From contig DAOVMU010000065.1 in the NCBI GenBank assembly GCA_030630585.1, positions 1-7,676 of the forward strand: a stretch of DNA of 7,676 bases, written 5' to 3'. This document shows positions 1 through 6,182 of this stretch, piece after piece. Numbering within the stretch: the first letter of the stretch is position 1; each line of letters starts with the position of its first letter. The stretch is from Candidatus Bathyarchaeota archaeon (GTDB taxonomy: Archaea > Thermoproteota > Bathyarchaeia > Bathyarchaeales > Bathycorpusculaceae). Made by a program: the position numbers and the translations under genes. The notes under the pieces are model-generated. The model had not been told where the DNA came from and did no database searches. It worked only from the letters and a program-made list of their open reading frames with translations.

Positions 1-525
1 AAACAAGGTTTGGGCTATGTAATTATCACGGGTGATCCGCTTATCGGAGCGCGAAGAGAGTTTCTAGACCCAATAGAGATGGCAATTTTCAATTCAAACA
101 TCATCAAGGTGCTAGCAATTACTGGCGCTTACAGGATACTCCACCAAGAAATCGACAAGCTAATAAGAGCAATCAAGACAACGTCAAGTCCAACTCTTCC
201 TAAATTGATAATTGACGTCGCCACCATTCGAGACAACTCTGATTTTCAAAATCCCTACGCAAAAGCCAAAGCCATAGCTGCTTATGAATTGACTGAGAAA
301 ATCGCCGAGATCAATGTAAAAGCATGTTTTATAGAGAAAGAAAGCGATAAATACATCCCGCTTGTCGCTTCCGCACACGAAATAGCTCAGGTAGCAGCTA
401 AACTAGCTGAAGAAGCTAGGGAAATCGAAAAATACAGCGACACTTTGGTAAGGAAACCCCATTCAAAGAATGGGAAATCTAAAATGAAAACCAAATTGAT
501 GCTTCCTCCAACATTGGATGAATAA
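1..525 (+). CDS. mtd: F420-dependent methylene-H4MPT dehydrogenase (Mtd), C-terminal part
   Basis: This is the C-terminal part of the cytoplasmic enzyme that reversibly converts methylene-H4MPT and oxidised F420 to methenyl-H4MPT and F420H2 in archaeal one-carbon metabolism. The frame is open through base 1, so the gene is cut by the window edge. It reads KQGLGYVIITGDP at the left, and the TTG at 10 is an internal codon, not a start. Of about 280 residues usual for the family, 174 are visible. They match recalled Methanopyrus Mtd along their length: QGLGY, then GARREFLDPxEMAI, LPKLxID, FxNPYAxxKAxAAxE, KYxPLVASAHE, and the end motif ELA-EARExEK followed by RxPHxxxGK. The C-terminal tail is rich in lysine, as in that relative. 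The gene ends in TAA 123 bp before a second, unrelated methylene-H4MPT dehydrogenase on the same strand. Identification is firm; F420 use is inferred from family membership, since part of the cofactor site lies outside the window. Confidence 0.95.
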   Translation, partial: KQGLGYVIITGDPLIGARREFLDPIEMAIFNSNIIKVLAITGAYRILHQEIDKLIRAIKTTSSPTLPKLIIDVATIRDNSDFQNPYAKAKAIAAYELTEKIAEINVKACFIEKESDKYIPLVASAHEIAQVAAKLAEEAREIEKYSDTLVRKPHSKNGKSKMKTKLMLPPTLDE

Positions 526-578
526 TTCTGCAAAGAGTAGACTAAAGAATAGCTACATCCTCGTATATACCATATATG

Positions 579-622
579 TGATTATATAAGGCATTTCGAA
601 CAACTATATATGCGGTGCGAAT
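579..622 (+). promoter_or_regulatory. Probable promoter region of the MtdB-like gene (two TATA-like boxes)
   Basis: The 123-bp gap after mtd holds two archaeal TATA-like boxes. One is ttatataag near 582-590 and the other is ctatatatg near 604-612. Starts about 25 nt downstream would give leaders of roughly 35 or 17 nt before the ATG at 649. The 11-mer gcggtgcgaat (612-622) follows directly and recurs upstream of the peptidase gene. This suggests the MtdB-like gene can be transcribed independently of mtd, though read-through is possible because I see no clear oligo-T terminator after mtd. Confidence 0.4.
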
Positions 623-648
623 TACCTATAGATTGAAGGGTAAAAAAA

Positions 649-2382
649 ATGAAAGGACTTGAAATAGCACCGCTAAAAGATAAGAGATTAGTTGTTTTGA
701 TTGCTGAAAAAGAGTACAATGAACCGTTTTGGATAACTGAACCTCCTTCTGCTCCACATTACCAGATGCTTTGTTCCCTCTTCCAACCCTCCATAGCTTT
801 CCACAAGTTTCTGGACACACTTATTGAGAAAGTCAATCCTAACTTTGCAACTGAAGAGCTAGGTATGCGCTCAGAAAAAGAGTTCTACAAGGACAATGTT
901 CTGGCTCAAATGTTTCAGAACAACAACATTCCCTTCTTTCCCGTTGATATTGACGGAAATGCCAAAACATATCTTGCAAGCAGCTTAGATAAAAAAATGG
1001 AGTCAAGAGATAGTATACTGAAATCTTTAGCTGAGTTGTCCAAGCAAAAAAAAGAAAAGTACTCTGTAGAAAAGGAATACTTGGTTGCTTATGGTCAATG
1101 TTTACAACTTGAGATTGATGAACAGGAGCGAGAAGTGAGTTTCTCTACAAGGGAAAGCTGGATTGTAATGGGTATCATGGATCATGCTAGAGAGTTTAAT
1201 GTTGAAGAAGAGATTACATGTCTTCATATATGCAGTCCGGAGCATGTGGACGGAATTAAGAAGCTTCTGGAATCCGTGGACGTTCAAGTTGAAGTCCTTA
1301 AACTTTCAAAGAAAATAGTTTCAGCCCACATTGACGCTCGCTCAGATGATCTGGGAAATTTGTTGCAATCGATGCAAATTCAAGTTAAACCAGTGATCAA
1401 GAAAAAGAGTCCTCACGATTCACCGTACCTTCTCTTCTACTTAGACACTGACGAGAGAGCAAGTCCTTTTGACATTTGCATGGCGTACGACGCTGGATAT
1501 AACGCCGTCATACCCTATGACAACGTGACCCCAAAAGACGCTGAAAAAATTGTTCAGGACACTATTTTTTCCAGAGGACCAAAAGCTGTTAAACACACAT
1601 GCTTTTTTATTGGAGGAAGAAAAGCTGAAAAAGCCGAAGAAGTTCTTAAGGCTGTAAAGAACAGCATGTTTCCGCCTTTCCAAGCAAATGTAATAATTGA
1701 TCCGGGCGGTGCGTACACAACAGCGGCAGCTATGGTTGCAAAAGTTGAATATGCTCTCTTATCTCACAAACTCGGTGACCTAAGGGATAAATCCTGCGCT
1801 GTTCTAGGCACAGGGGCTGTGGGACAGGTTACGACAGTTCTTCTTGCCAAGCTAGGATGCAATGTAACGATTGCCAGCCTTAATCCAAAACGCGTAGATG
1901 GAAAAGAATATGCCCAAAAAATTTCAGCGCTTCTGGCGGATCGACATAAAGTGGATGTAATAGGTGTTTTTGCACCAACACCCGCCAAAAAGCTTGAGAT
2001 CTTAAAGAAAGCCGATATAGTGTTTTGCGCTGCTACAAGAGGTGCCCGTATCATAGACAAAGAACTATTAAATGAACTGAAACTCTTGAAAGTTCTAGTA
2101 GACATAAACGCCGTCTCACCTCTCGGAATAGAGGGCTTAGAGCTGAAAGACGACATGAGAGAAATAATACCTGGAATCTTTGGAATCGGAGCGCTTGCAA
2201 TAGGTGAGTTGAAGCATAAATCAGAAAAGGAAATTTTGAGACAAGCACGAGACAATGGAAAAAAGATATATAATTACAATCAGGCTATACAGCTCGCAAG
2301 GAAACTGGTTCGAAAAGAAATTTACCCAGCTAAACTAACATTGACCCTAAAGTATCCCCATGTAAAGACTGATTCTAGATAG
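649..2382 (+). CDS. MtdA/MtdB-type NAD(P)-dependent methylene-H4MPT dehydrogenase fused to an N-terminal TraB-like domain
   Basis: The protein has 577 residues, about twice the 288 of Methylobacterium MtdA. Residues ~257-558 align with MtdA/MtdB, which oxidise methylene-H4MPT (MtdA also methylene-H4F) with NAD(P)+. Visible landmarks are LLFYLDTDERASPFD (261-275), NVTP (292-295), FIGG (320-323), YTTAAA (356-361), the Rossmann loop GTGAVGQ (387-393), VDINAVSPLGI (484-494) and GALAIGELKHK (514-524). Lys522 aligns with MtdA Lys256, reported as catalytic. The basic residues that MtdA places right after its second nucleotide-binding strand are not obvious (ASLNPKR, 409-415), so NAD versus NADP is open. 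Residues 1-250 are not in MtdA. They show spaced features like TraB/PrgY proteins: PH at 36-37, NPNFATEELG (63-72), FFPVDID (96-102), RESW (168-171) and CSPEHVDGI (195-203). That assignment is tentative. The start is supported by gaaggg at 635-640, 8 nt before ATG. It lies downstream of mtd and converges on the PhoU-like gene, overlapping it by 8 bp. Confidence 0.85.
   Translation: MKGLEIAPLKDKRLVVLIAEKEYNEPFWITEPPSAPHYQMLCSLFQPSIAFHKFLDTLIEKVNPNFATEELGMRSEKEFYKDNVLAQMFQNNNIPFFPVDIDGNAKTYLASSLDKKMESRDSILKSLAELSKQKKEKYSVEKEYLVAYGQCLQLEIDEQEREVSFSTRESWIVMGIMDHAREFNVEEEITCLHICSPEHVDGIKKLLESVDVQVEVLKLSKKIVSAHIDARSDDLGNLLQSMQIQVKPVIKKKSPHDSPYLLFYLDTDERASPFDICMAYDAGYNAVIPYDNVTPKDAEKIVQDTIFSRGPKAVKHTCFFIGGRKAEKAEEVLKAVKNSMFPPFQANVIIDPGGAYTTAAAMVAKVEYALLSHKLGDLRDKSCAVLGTGAVGQVTTVLLAKLGCNVTIASLNPKRVDGKEYAQKISALLADRHKVDVIGVFAPTPAKKLEILKKADIVFCAATRGARIIDKELLNELKLLKVLVDINAVSPLGIEGLELKDDMREIIPGIFGIGALAIGELKHKSEKEILRQARDNGKKIYNYNQAIQLARKLVRKEIYPAKLTLTLKYPHVKTDSR
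2375..2382. other. Convergent stop-codon overlap, MtdB-like and PhoU-like genes
   Basis: The plus-strand stop TAG (2380-2382) and the minus-strand stop (2377-2375) lie within 8 bp, so each gene ends inside the other and no terminator can lie between them. Confidence 0.95.
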
Positions 2383-3391
2383 TCACTTTAAGAGCGCGGT
2401 TTATAGCTATCTCAGCTATATCCACTGCACACTCAGCGATTCCTTTTATACTGCCACGTATCGAACAAATCGTACAAACTATCAAAGCGTTCTTTTGCTT
2501 GGTCATAAATGTCATTGAAGCTATCTTTCGATCCAACTTCTCAATCTTTTTTTCTTGCTCGATTATATCAACTGAGGTGGCTATGTTCTTCGAGAAGAAA
2601 GCAGTTAATGCTTCACTATATAAGTTAACGGCTTCAGTACCAGCATTGAACAAGAGTGTTAGTAGCTGACGGGGTATTTCTTGTCGGCTTCCATCTAGCA
2701 GTATTAATTGCTTCGCTATGTTGGCGGAATAATCTGCAGCGCGTTCAACTCTATACACAAGAGTCTGGTAGTCCATGCAATCTAACGGATCGATGTCAAG
2801 TTGATTTGCCAAAATTGAATCTTGAGCTGCATCGCGAAACAGTCGAAGGAGGAAAAAGGAGAAGTGATCGACGTCATCATCAAGAGAGACAACAGCCTTC
2901 GCTAGCATTGTATCTTGGTCCCTTAGTGAATTTAATGCGTCCTGACACATAGAATGAGAAATTAAATGCATTCTTTGAATTGCCAATTCATGTGATGCGT
3001 TTCTCTCGTCTATCAATGTTTGAATGTGCATGCTTTTGGAGTCTGACACCATAATTCTCATGTAAAGCATCCTGACAATATTTCTAATCGCTTTTCTTTG
3101 TGGAACTGAAAATATCTTTTTTGACATAATTTTGATGCTGGAATAACCATTTAAATAACAGCCAATTATCCTGTGAACAGTTAAGGTTTCCTTCTCGTCT
3201 ATTTCAACATGAAGGGTTATTTCTTTATGCTCTTTTTTCTTCTTAACGCTTGGAAAAATCACTAGAGAACGATCACGTTGAACAGCAAGAGAAACGGCAT
3301 CCCCTTTTTTTAATTCGTTTAATGTCAACCAATGTTTCGGAAGAGAAATTACAAGAGAAGATCTGCCCAAGGAAATAATTTTACGTTCCAC
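2375..3391 (-). CDS. AbrB/SpoVT-PhoU domain protein, phosphate-uptake-type regulator
   Basis: This is a 338-residue protein of the archaeal PhoU-like type, expected to be cytoplasmic and to modulate phosphate transport or a signalling partner. Residues 1-48 form an AbrB/SpoVT swapped-hairpin domain (RKIISLGRSSLVISLPKHW, then LKKGD), a DNA-binding or dimerisation module. A linker of mixed fold (~55-125) precedes an all-helical PhoU part (~130-338). The first PhoU repeat keeps the acidic metal motif: the DDDVD cluster at 171-175 and ERAAD at 216-220. The matching site of the second repeat, usually ERIAD, reads KGIAE (316-320), so it is degenerate. The start is GTG, backed by gaggaag seven nucleotides upstream. 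No Pst transporter or sensor kinase is visible, so a phosphate role rests on family membership alone. Its stop lies inside the end of the MtdB-like gene. Confidence 0.85.
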   Translation of the reverse strand: MERKIISLGRSSLVISLPKHWLTLNELKKGDAVSLAVQRDRSLVIFPSVKKKKEHKEITLHVEIDEKETLTVHRIIGCYLNGYSSIKIMSKKIFSVPQRKAIRNIVRMLYMRIMVSDSKSMHIQTLIDERNASHELAIQRMHLISHSMCQDALNSLRDQDTMLAKAVVSLDDDVDHFSFFLLRLFRDAAQDSILANQLDIDPLDCMDYQTLVYRVERAADYSANIAKQLILLDGSRQEIPRQLLTLLFNAGTEAVNLYSEALTAFFSKNIATSVDIIEQEKKIEKLDRKIASMTFMTKQKNALIVCTICSIRGSIKGIAECAVDIAEIAINRALKVTI

Positions 3392-3395
3392 AGTT

Positions 3396-3402
3396 CTTCC
3401 TC
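3396..3402 (-). promoter_or_regulatory. Ribosome binding site deciding the GTG start of the PhoU-like gene
   Basis: On the minus strand gaggaag lies with its GAGG core 7 nt before the GTG at 3391-3389. It is the best Shine-Dalgarno match near this end, and it selects the GTG that places the AbrB motif at the very N-terminus. Confidence 0.65.
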
Positions 3403-3443
3403 ACATATATTAGCTGATTCCACTGTACTATACATGTTAAACC

Positions 3444-3455
3444 AAATATATATTC
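3444..3455 (-). promoter_or_regulatory. TATA-like box of the PhoU-like gene
   Basis: The minus strand reads gaatatatattt here, about 59 nt before the GTG start. Initiation about 25 nt downstream would give a leader of roughly 30 nt that includes the ribosome binding site. AT-rich matches of this kind are common in such gaps, so the call is modest. Confidence 0.4.
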
Positions 3456-3708
3456 TACTCTCAAATAGATCTAGCTAATGTGCCTCTTATTGAGTCGGTA
3501 ATCGCAAAGGCAAAGAAGGAAAAAGCAGCAAACAATGACACATATACACATTACATGTTGTGAGTAGAGCAAATTTCACGCAAATAGCCTGCATCCTTAT
3601 CTGTGTCTAGAAGAATAGAAGCTGTCTTAAGTTGTTTGACAAGGTTGCATCTTGTAGCTATTAACAATGCTTAAACGTTTCGGGATTGCCATCAGAAGTT
3701 CTCGATGA

Positions 3709-3720
3709 TTTTAAATATCG
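3709..3720 (+). promoter_or_regulatory. TATA-like box of the small membrane protein gene
   Basis: The sequence ttttaaatatcg lies about 53 nt before the TTG start at 3768. Initiation about 25 nt downstream would leave a leader of about 28 nt containing the aggag ribosome binding site at 3751-3755. Confidence 0.4.
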
Positions 3721-3767
3721 AAGAATATAGTCTATGTAGTTGAACGTTGTAGGAGAATTCGAAAAGT

Positions 3768-3965
3768 TTGACAGAAGTTGTTAAAAAAGGATTGAAAAAA
3801 ATCGGCATAACAGTTTCTAAACCAATCTTGGCTGCATTGTGCATAATCTTCGGTGTAATAGTAATTGCTTGGAAGGAATCACTCAACTTAATTGTAGGTT
3901 TATTTCTCATAATCGAAGGCATCTTGCTCTTAACAGACTATCTGGAACTCAAGCAACAACAGTAG
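3768..3965 (+). CDS. Small two-helix membrane protein, DUF3096-like
   Basis: This is a 65-residue protein with a basic N-terminus (KKGLKK) and two hydrophobic helices, about residues 18-34 (PILAALCIIFGVIVIAW) and 38-57 (LNLIVGLFLIIEGILLLTDY), ending in a short polar tail LELKQQQ. The helix-turn-helix layout, with LNxIVGxxLIIxGIL in the second helix, resembles the short DUF3096 family, whose function is unknown to me. The start is TTG: the frame is closed by TAG at 3750 and no ATG or GTG lies between. The aggag at 3751-3755 is 12 nt away, a rather long spacing. Its promoter lies in the long gap upstream, and an oligo-T tract follows at 3999, so it is probably transcribed alone. The hydrophobic periodicity and ribosome binding site favour a real gene over the antisense open frame covering it. 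Confidence 0.7.
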   Translation: MTEVVKKGLKKIGITVSKPILAALCIIFGVIVIAWKESLNLIVGLFLIIEGILLLTDYLELKQQQ

Positions 3966-3998
3966 CCATTCCGTCCACCATTCCAAGATCTATTTACC

Positions 3999-4005
3999 TT
4001 TTTTT
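3999..4005 (+). terminator. Oligo-T tract, candidate archaeal terminator
   Basis: Seven T residues follow the DUF3096-like stop by about 34 nt, without a preceding hairpin. Archaeal RNA polymerase can terminate on such tracts. If functional, it separates this gene from the ATP-grasp gene 38 nt further on. Confidence 0.4.
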
Positions 4006-4042
4006 CGTTTATCCCGTCAGCAATTGACTTGAACAAGGATGA

Positions 4043-5266
4043 ATGCAATTGCCGAAAACTGAAATTCAGAATCTTCTGGCAGTCGGGGTTGACACAGTTT
4101 CCATTGCCAACTCTGCAAAAGAAGCTGGCTACAGGATTTACGCTGCAGATTATTTCGGTGACATGGACCTTCGACGCGTCTGTTCCGGGTGTGAAGCGAT
4201 AGTTGAACAGAAACGTGGAAAACCTTGTGGAAGAATGGAATCAAAATTCAAGCCAAGGGCTTTTCTAAAAATGACGCAGTCTCTACTTCAAAAACATAAA
4301 ATGGATGCAATATTGCTTTCTTCTGGTTTAGATGACTCCTTCGCAGTCCTGCATAGATTAAACGATTTGGTTCCAATTTTAGGGAACTCTCCAGAAGTTG
4401 TCGAGGCAGTCAGGAAAAAACCAGAATTCTTCAAGAGGCTTAAATATTTGGGAATAGCTCATCCAGAAACAGCAATGGCAAAAAGCGTCGATGAAGCAAA
4501 AGTTGCAGCCCTTGAGATGGGATATCCAGTTGTCGTAAAGCCTGTCAGAGGCTTTGGAGGATTAGGCATAAGAACTGCCCAGAGCCCAGAGGAAATAGAA
4601 AAAGCGTTTTCGGAAGCATTTCTGATTTGCAAAGACCTTCTAGTTCAGAAAGCCGTCAACGGAATTCATGCAAGTGTTTCTTTTCTCGTCGCTGACAAAG
4701 ATGTCAAAGTTTTAACGTTAAATAAGCAATTGTTGGGGTTGGATTTTCTTTTTCAGCGAGAACCCTTCGGATATTGTGGAAACACTGTCCCCTTAGATTT
4801 ATCTGGCTTGATTGCTAAAAAATGTAGGTATATAGTTGAGAAAATCGCTTTACACTTTGGTCTTAAGGGGTCAAACGGCATCGACTTCGTGATTTCTGAA
4901 GAAGGCACGCCTTACGTTGTGGAGGTAAACCCAAGATTTCAAGGAACCCTAGAATGTGTTGAAAAAGTTCTCGGGATAAATCTGGTTGAATCACACGTTA
5001 ATGCATGCCTACATGGGTTTCTGCCAGCAACGGAACAAAAGACACCAACCTTCTGCACTCGATTAATTCTGCATGCTCCTGAACGTATCATGACCCCTGA
5101 CTTAACTGTTTTTCGAGAAGTTAGAGATGTTCCTCTTCCAGGAATCATAATCGAGAAAGGAGAACCATTATGCTCAATTATAACTGAAGGAGAGACTCAA
5201 AAGCTTTCATTCCAAAACGCTAGAAGAACAGCTGAATCAGTTTTTAGTGTACTCCATCCAGCCTAG
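4043..5266 (+). CDS. ATP-grasp ligase, carbamoyl-phosphate synthase/biotin carboxylase-like, substrate unknown
   Basis: This is a 407-residue cytoplasmic enzyme predicted to activate a carboxylate with ATP and join it to an amine or thiol. A pre-ATP-grasp Rossmann-like part comes first (~10-130; LLAVGVDTVSIANSAKEAGY, then AADYFGD). The ATP-binding part follows: Lys166 in YPVVVKPV, glycine loop RGFGGLG (169-175), the Gln-Lys strand VQKAVNG (201-207), and metal ligands around GIDFV (279-283) and EVNPR (Glu294, Asn296, Arg298). About 80 further C-terminal residues follow the core. The catalytic set looks intact. It resembles the archaeal group annotated as ATP-dependent carboligases related to biotin carboxylase (COG2232-like, from memory). 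An unusual feature is CSGC (47-50) with another Cys at 62, a possible metal or redox site. ATG 4043 is the first possible start, since TGA precedes it directly; aagga lies only 3 nt upstream. With H4MPT enzymes nearby, a cofactor-ligase role is possible but unproven. Confidence 0.82.
   Translation: MQLPKTEIQNLLAVGVDTVSIANSAKEAGYRIYAADYFGDMDLRRVCSGCEAIVEQKRGKPCGRMESKFKPRAFLKMTQSLLQKHKMDAILLSSGLDDSFAVLHRLNDLVPILGNSPEVVEAVRKKPEFFKRLKYLGIAHPETAMAKSVDEAKVAALEMGYPVVVKPVRGFGGLGIRTAQSPEEIEKAFSEAFLICKDLLVQKAVNGIHASVSFLVADKDVKVLTLNKQLLGLDFLFQREPFGYCGNTVPLDLSGLIAKKCRYIVEKIALHFGLKGSNGIDFVISEEGTPYVVEVNPRFQGTLECVEKVLGINLVESHVNACLHGFLPATEQKTPTFCTRLILHAPERIMTPDLTVFREVRDVPLPGIIIEKGEPLCSIITEGETQKLSFQNARRTAESVFSVLHPA
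5263..5266. other. Convergent stop codons sharing one CTAG
   Basis: The palindrome CTAG supplies TAG to the ATP-grasp gene on the plus strand and TAG to the ECF-like gene on the minus strand, a 4-bp overlap. Confidence 0.95.
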
Positions 5267-5988
5267 TCCTCAGAAAAAACCAAACCCATTTTCCGAACAG
5301 CCATGATTATAGGAGGTGTTATCATCATGTTTATCAAGGTAGACAATGCAGCCTTTATTGATGTTTCAACAGCTCCAACAACCCATATGGACTGCATTAT
5401 ACCTACATCCCACCCATAAATAGTCTGATATGTTTTGCAAGGTACTAAAACAAAAATGCGAAACAGCACGTCAGCCTCTAATCCTATGAAAGTGCAAAGG
5501 GCAACGATATGCAAAAGGTGCACACCGGTAGATTTAGTGTTCCAGAAACCTTTCCATTTTTTGATGGCAACGATCGATACAAGGAGACAACCGAAGGCGA
5601 GATAAACATCCCACATACCCCAAAAAGGAAGCTGTCGGGAAACTGGCGTAACGAAAAAAGCTCCCAACAGAGCAGAGTAATAGATTAACGCTACTTTCCA
5701 TTTTCCCCTGAAAATAAGACTTGAAATCAGTGCACCTATTGGAGCGCCAAGTGTAAAAAGGAATTCTGGGGAACCTCGGAAATAAATGGAGTGACCAATC
5801 ATCACTCCAATTAAGGTGGAAAAGAAACCTGCATATGGTCCCAATATTATTCCGTTGATAGGTTCAGCAATGAAAATCCAACTATACCATACACCAGAAA
5901 TGTGCATAAGCGGTCCCATCAATAAGTCGCAGACTATGCTAAACGCTGCGAAGACAGCAATTAAGGAAATAAACAATGATTTTCTCAA
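5263..5988 (-). CDS. Polytopic membrane protein, ECF-transporter S-component-like
   Basis: This is a 241-residue protein with about seven hydrophobic segments: roughly 5-25, 36-64, 76-94, 98-114, 124-142, 157-181 and 197-230. The first segments read like substrate-binding S components of ECF vitamin transporters: an N-terminal helix, then EPINGIILGPYAGFFSTLIGVMIG (residues 42-65, Gly/Pro-rich), then LGAPIGALISSLIF (80-93). Such proteins capture a vitamin or ion and work with an EcfA/EcfT energising module, which is not in this window. The start is TTG: TAA lies immediately before it in frame, and the only upstream support is a weak gagtga. Several acidic or polar residues within helices (Glu42, Glu171, Asp173, Glu208) could line a binding site. 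It faces the ATP-grasp gene tail to tail, the two stops sharing one CTAG. Other small membrane families with similar topology cannot be excluded, and no ligand can be assigned. Confidence 0.62.
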   Translation of the reverse strand: MRKSLFISLIAVFAAFSIVCDLLMGPLMHISGVWYSWIFIAEPINGIILGPYAGFFSTLIGVMIGHSIYFRGSPEFLFTLGAPIGALISSLIFRGKWKVALIYYSALLGAFFVTPVSRQLPFWGMWDVYLAFGCLLVSIVAIKKWKGFWNTKSTGVHLLHIVALCTFIGLEADVLFRIFVLVPCKTYQTIYGWDVGIMQSIWVVGAVETSIKAALSTLINMMITPPIIMAVRKMGLVFSED

Positions 5989-6046
5989 TTATTTCACTCA
6001 AATTCACTTATTCAAGCATGGGTTATTTTTTTGTTATTGTCAGATT

Positions 6047-6056
6047 GTTTTAAAGT
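6047..6056 (-). promoter_or_regulatory. Possible TATA-like box of the ECF-like gene
   Basis: The minus strand reads actttaaaac, about 60 nt before the TTG start, which would give a leader near 35 nt. It stands in a short AT-rich gap between two minus-strand genes, so chance matches are likely. Confidence 0.25.
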
Positions 6057-6136
6057 TACTGCACTGAGAGGCTGTTTCCAGTTTGCTTGTTAACCTTTGA
6101 ACCCTGCAAGGAGTTGAATGATTTTGAATTGTGGAT

Positions 6137-6143
6137 AAAAAAA
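6137..6143 (-). terminator. Oligo-T tract downstream of the alkyltransferase gene
   Basis: The minus strand has seven T residues about 40 nt after the alkyltransferase stop, suited to archaeal intrinsic termination. No strong hairpin precedes it. It separates this gene from the ECF-like gene further along the same strand. Confidence 0.35.
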
Positions 6144-6182
6144 TCTGTTTTTTCTTGGAAAATGGGTGCTTTAACACAATGG

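Larger units (their letters stand above)
3404..3767. other. Long intergenic region between divergent genes, with a possible decayed reading frame
   Basis: This is the longest stretch without an intact gene. It holds the PhoU-side promoter at its left end and the promoter of the small membrane protein at its right end. I find no tRNA T-loop pattern, no repeat array and no clear hairpin terminator. On the minus strand, 3667-3551 is open for 38 codons (TTG start) and ends DAGYLREICSTHNM before TAA. Just upstream, another minus frame running from 3780 to a TAA at 3661-3663 reads ...ILRYLKSSRTSDGNPETFKHC. The two frames meet at 3661-3670, so one base change could join them. This could be a frameshifted remnant of an unidentified gene or chance. 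A 27-codon plus-strand frame (GTG at 3480, ends 3563) was also seen and has no support. Confidence 0.3.

Noticed and set aside
561..580. Short AT inverted repeat tatat-acc-atata after mtd as a hairpin terminator
   Set aside because: A 5-bp A/T-only stem with no following T-run is too weak; it more likely reflects overlapping TATA-like sequence.
1764..2255. 163-codon open frame on the minus strand inside the MtdB-like gene
   Set aside because: It is fully antisense to the well-supported Rossmann domain, is rich in Ser, Phe and Arg as shadow frames often are, and resembles no family.
2656..2952. 98-codon plus-strand frame inside the PhoU-like gene
   Set aside because: Antisense to conserved PhoU helices, with low-complexity, Arg/Gln-rich translation and no family resemblance.
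3480..3563. 27-codon plus-strand frame in the long gap (GTG start, Lys/Ala-rich)
   Set aside because: Too short, no ribosome binding site, no recognisable similarity.
3404..3767. tRNA gene or CRISPR array in the long gap
   Set aside because: No T-loop consensus, no acceptor-stem pairing and no regularly spaced repeats were found.
3692..3922. 76-codon minus-strand frame across the DUF3096-like gene
   Set aside because: The plus-strand frame has two clear membrane helices, a ribosome binding site and a promoter-like box; the antisense frame has none of these.
6021..6032. Oligo-T tract on the plus strand upstream of the ECF-like gene
   Set aside because: No plus-strand gene ends there, so it has no transcript to terminate.
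5816..6067. 83-codon plus-strand frame over the start of the ECF-like gene
   Set aside because: Antisense to the first membrane helices and lacking family resemblance; the tail falls in AT-rich non-coding DNA.
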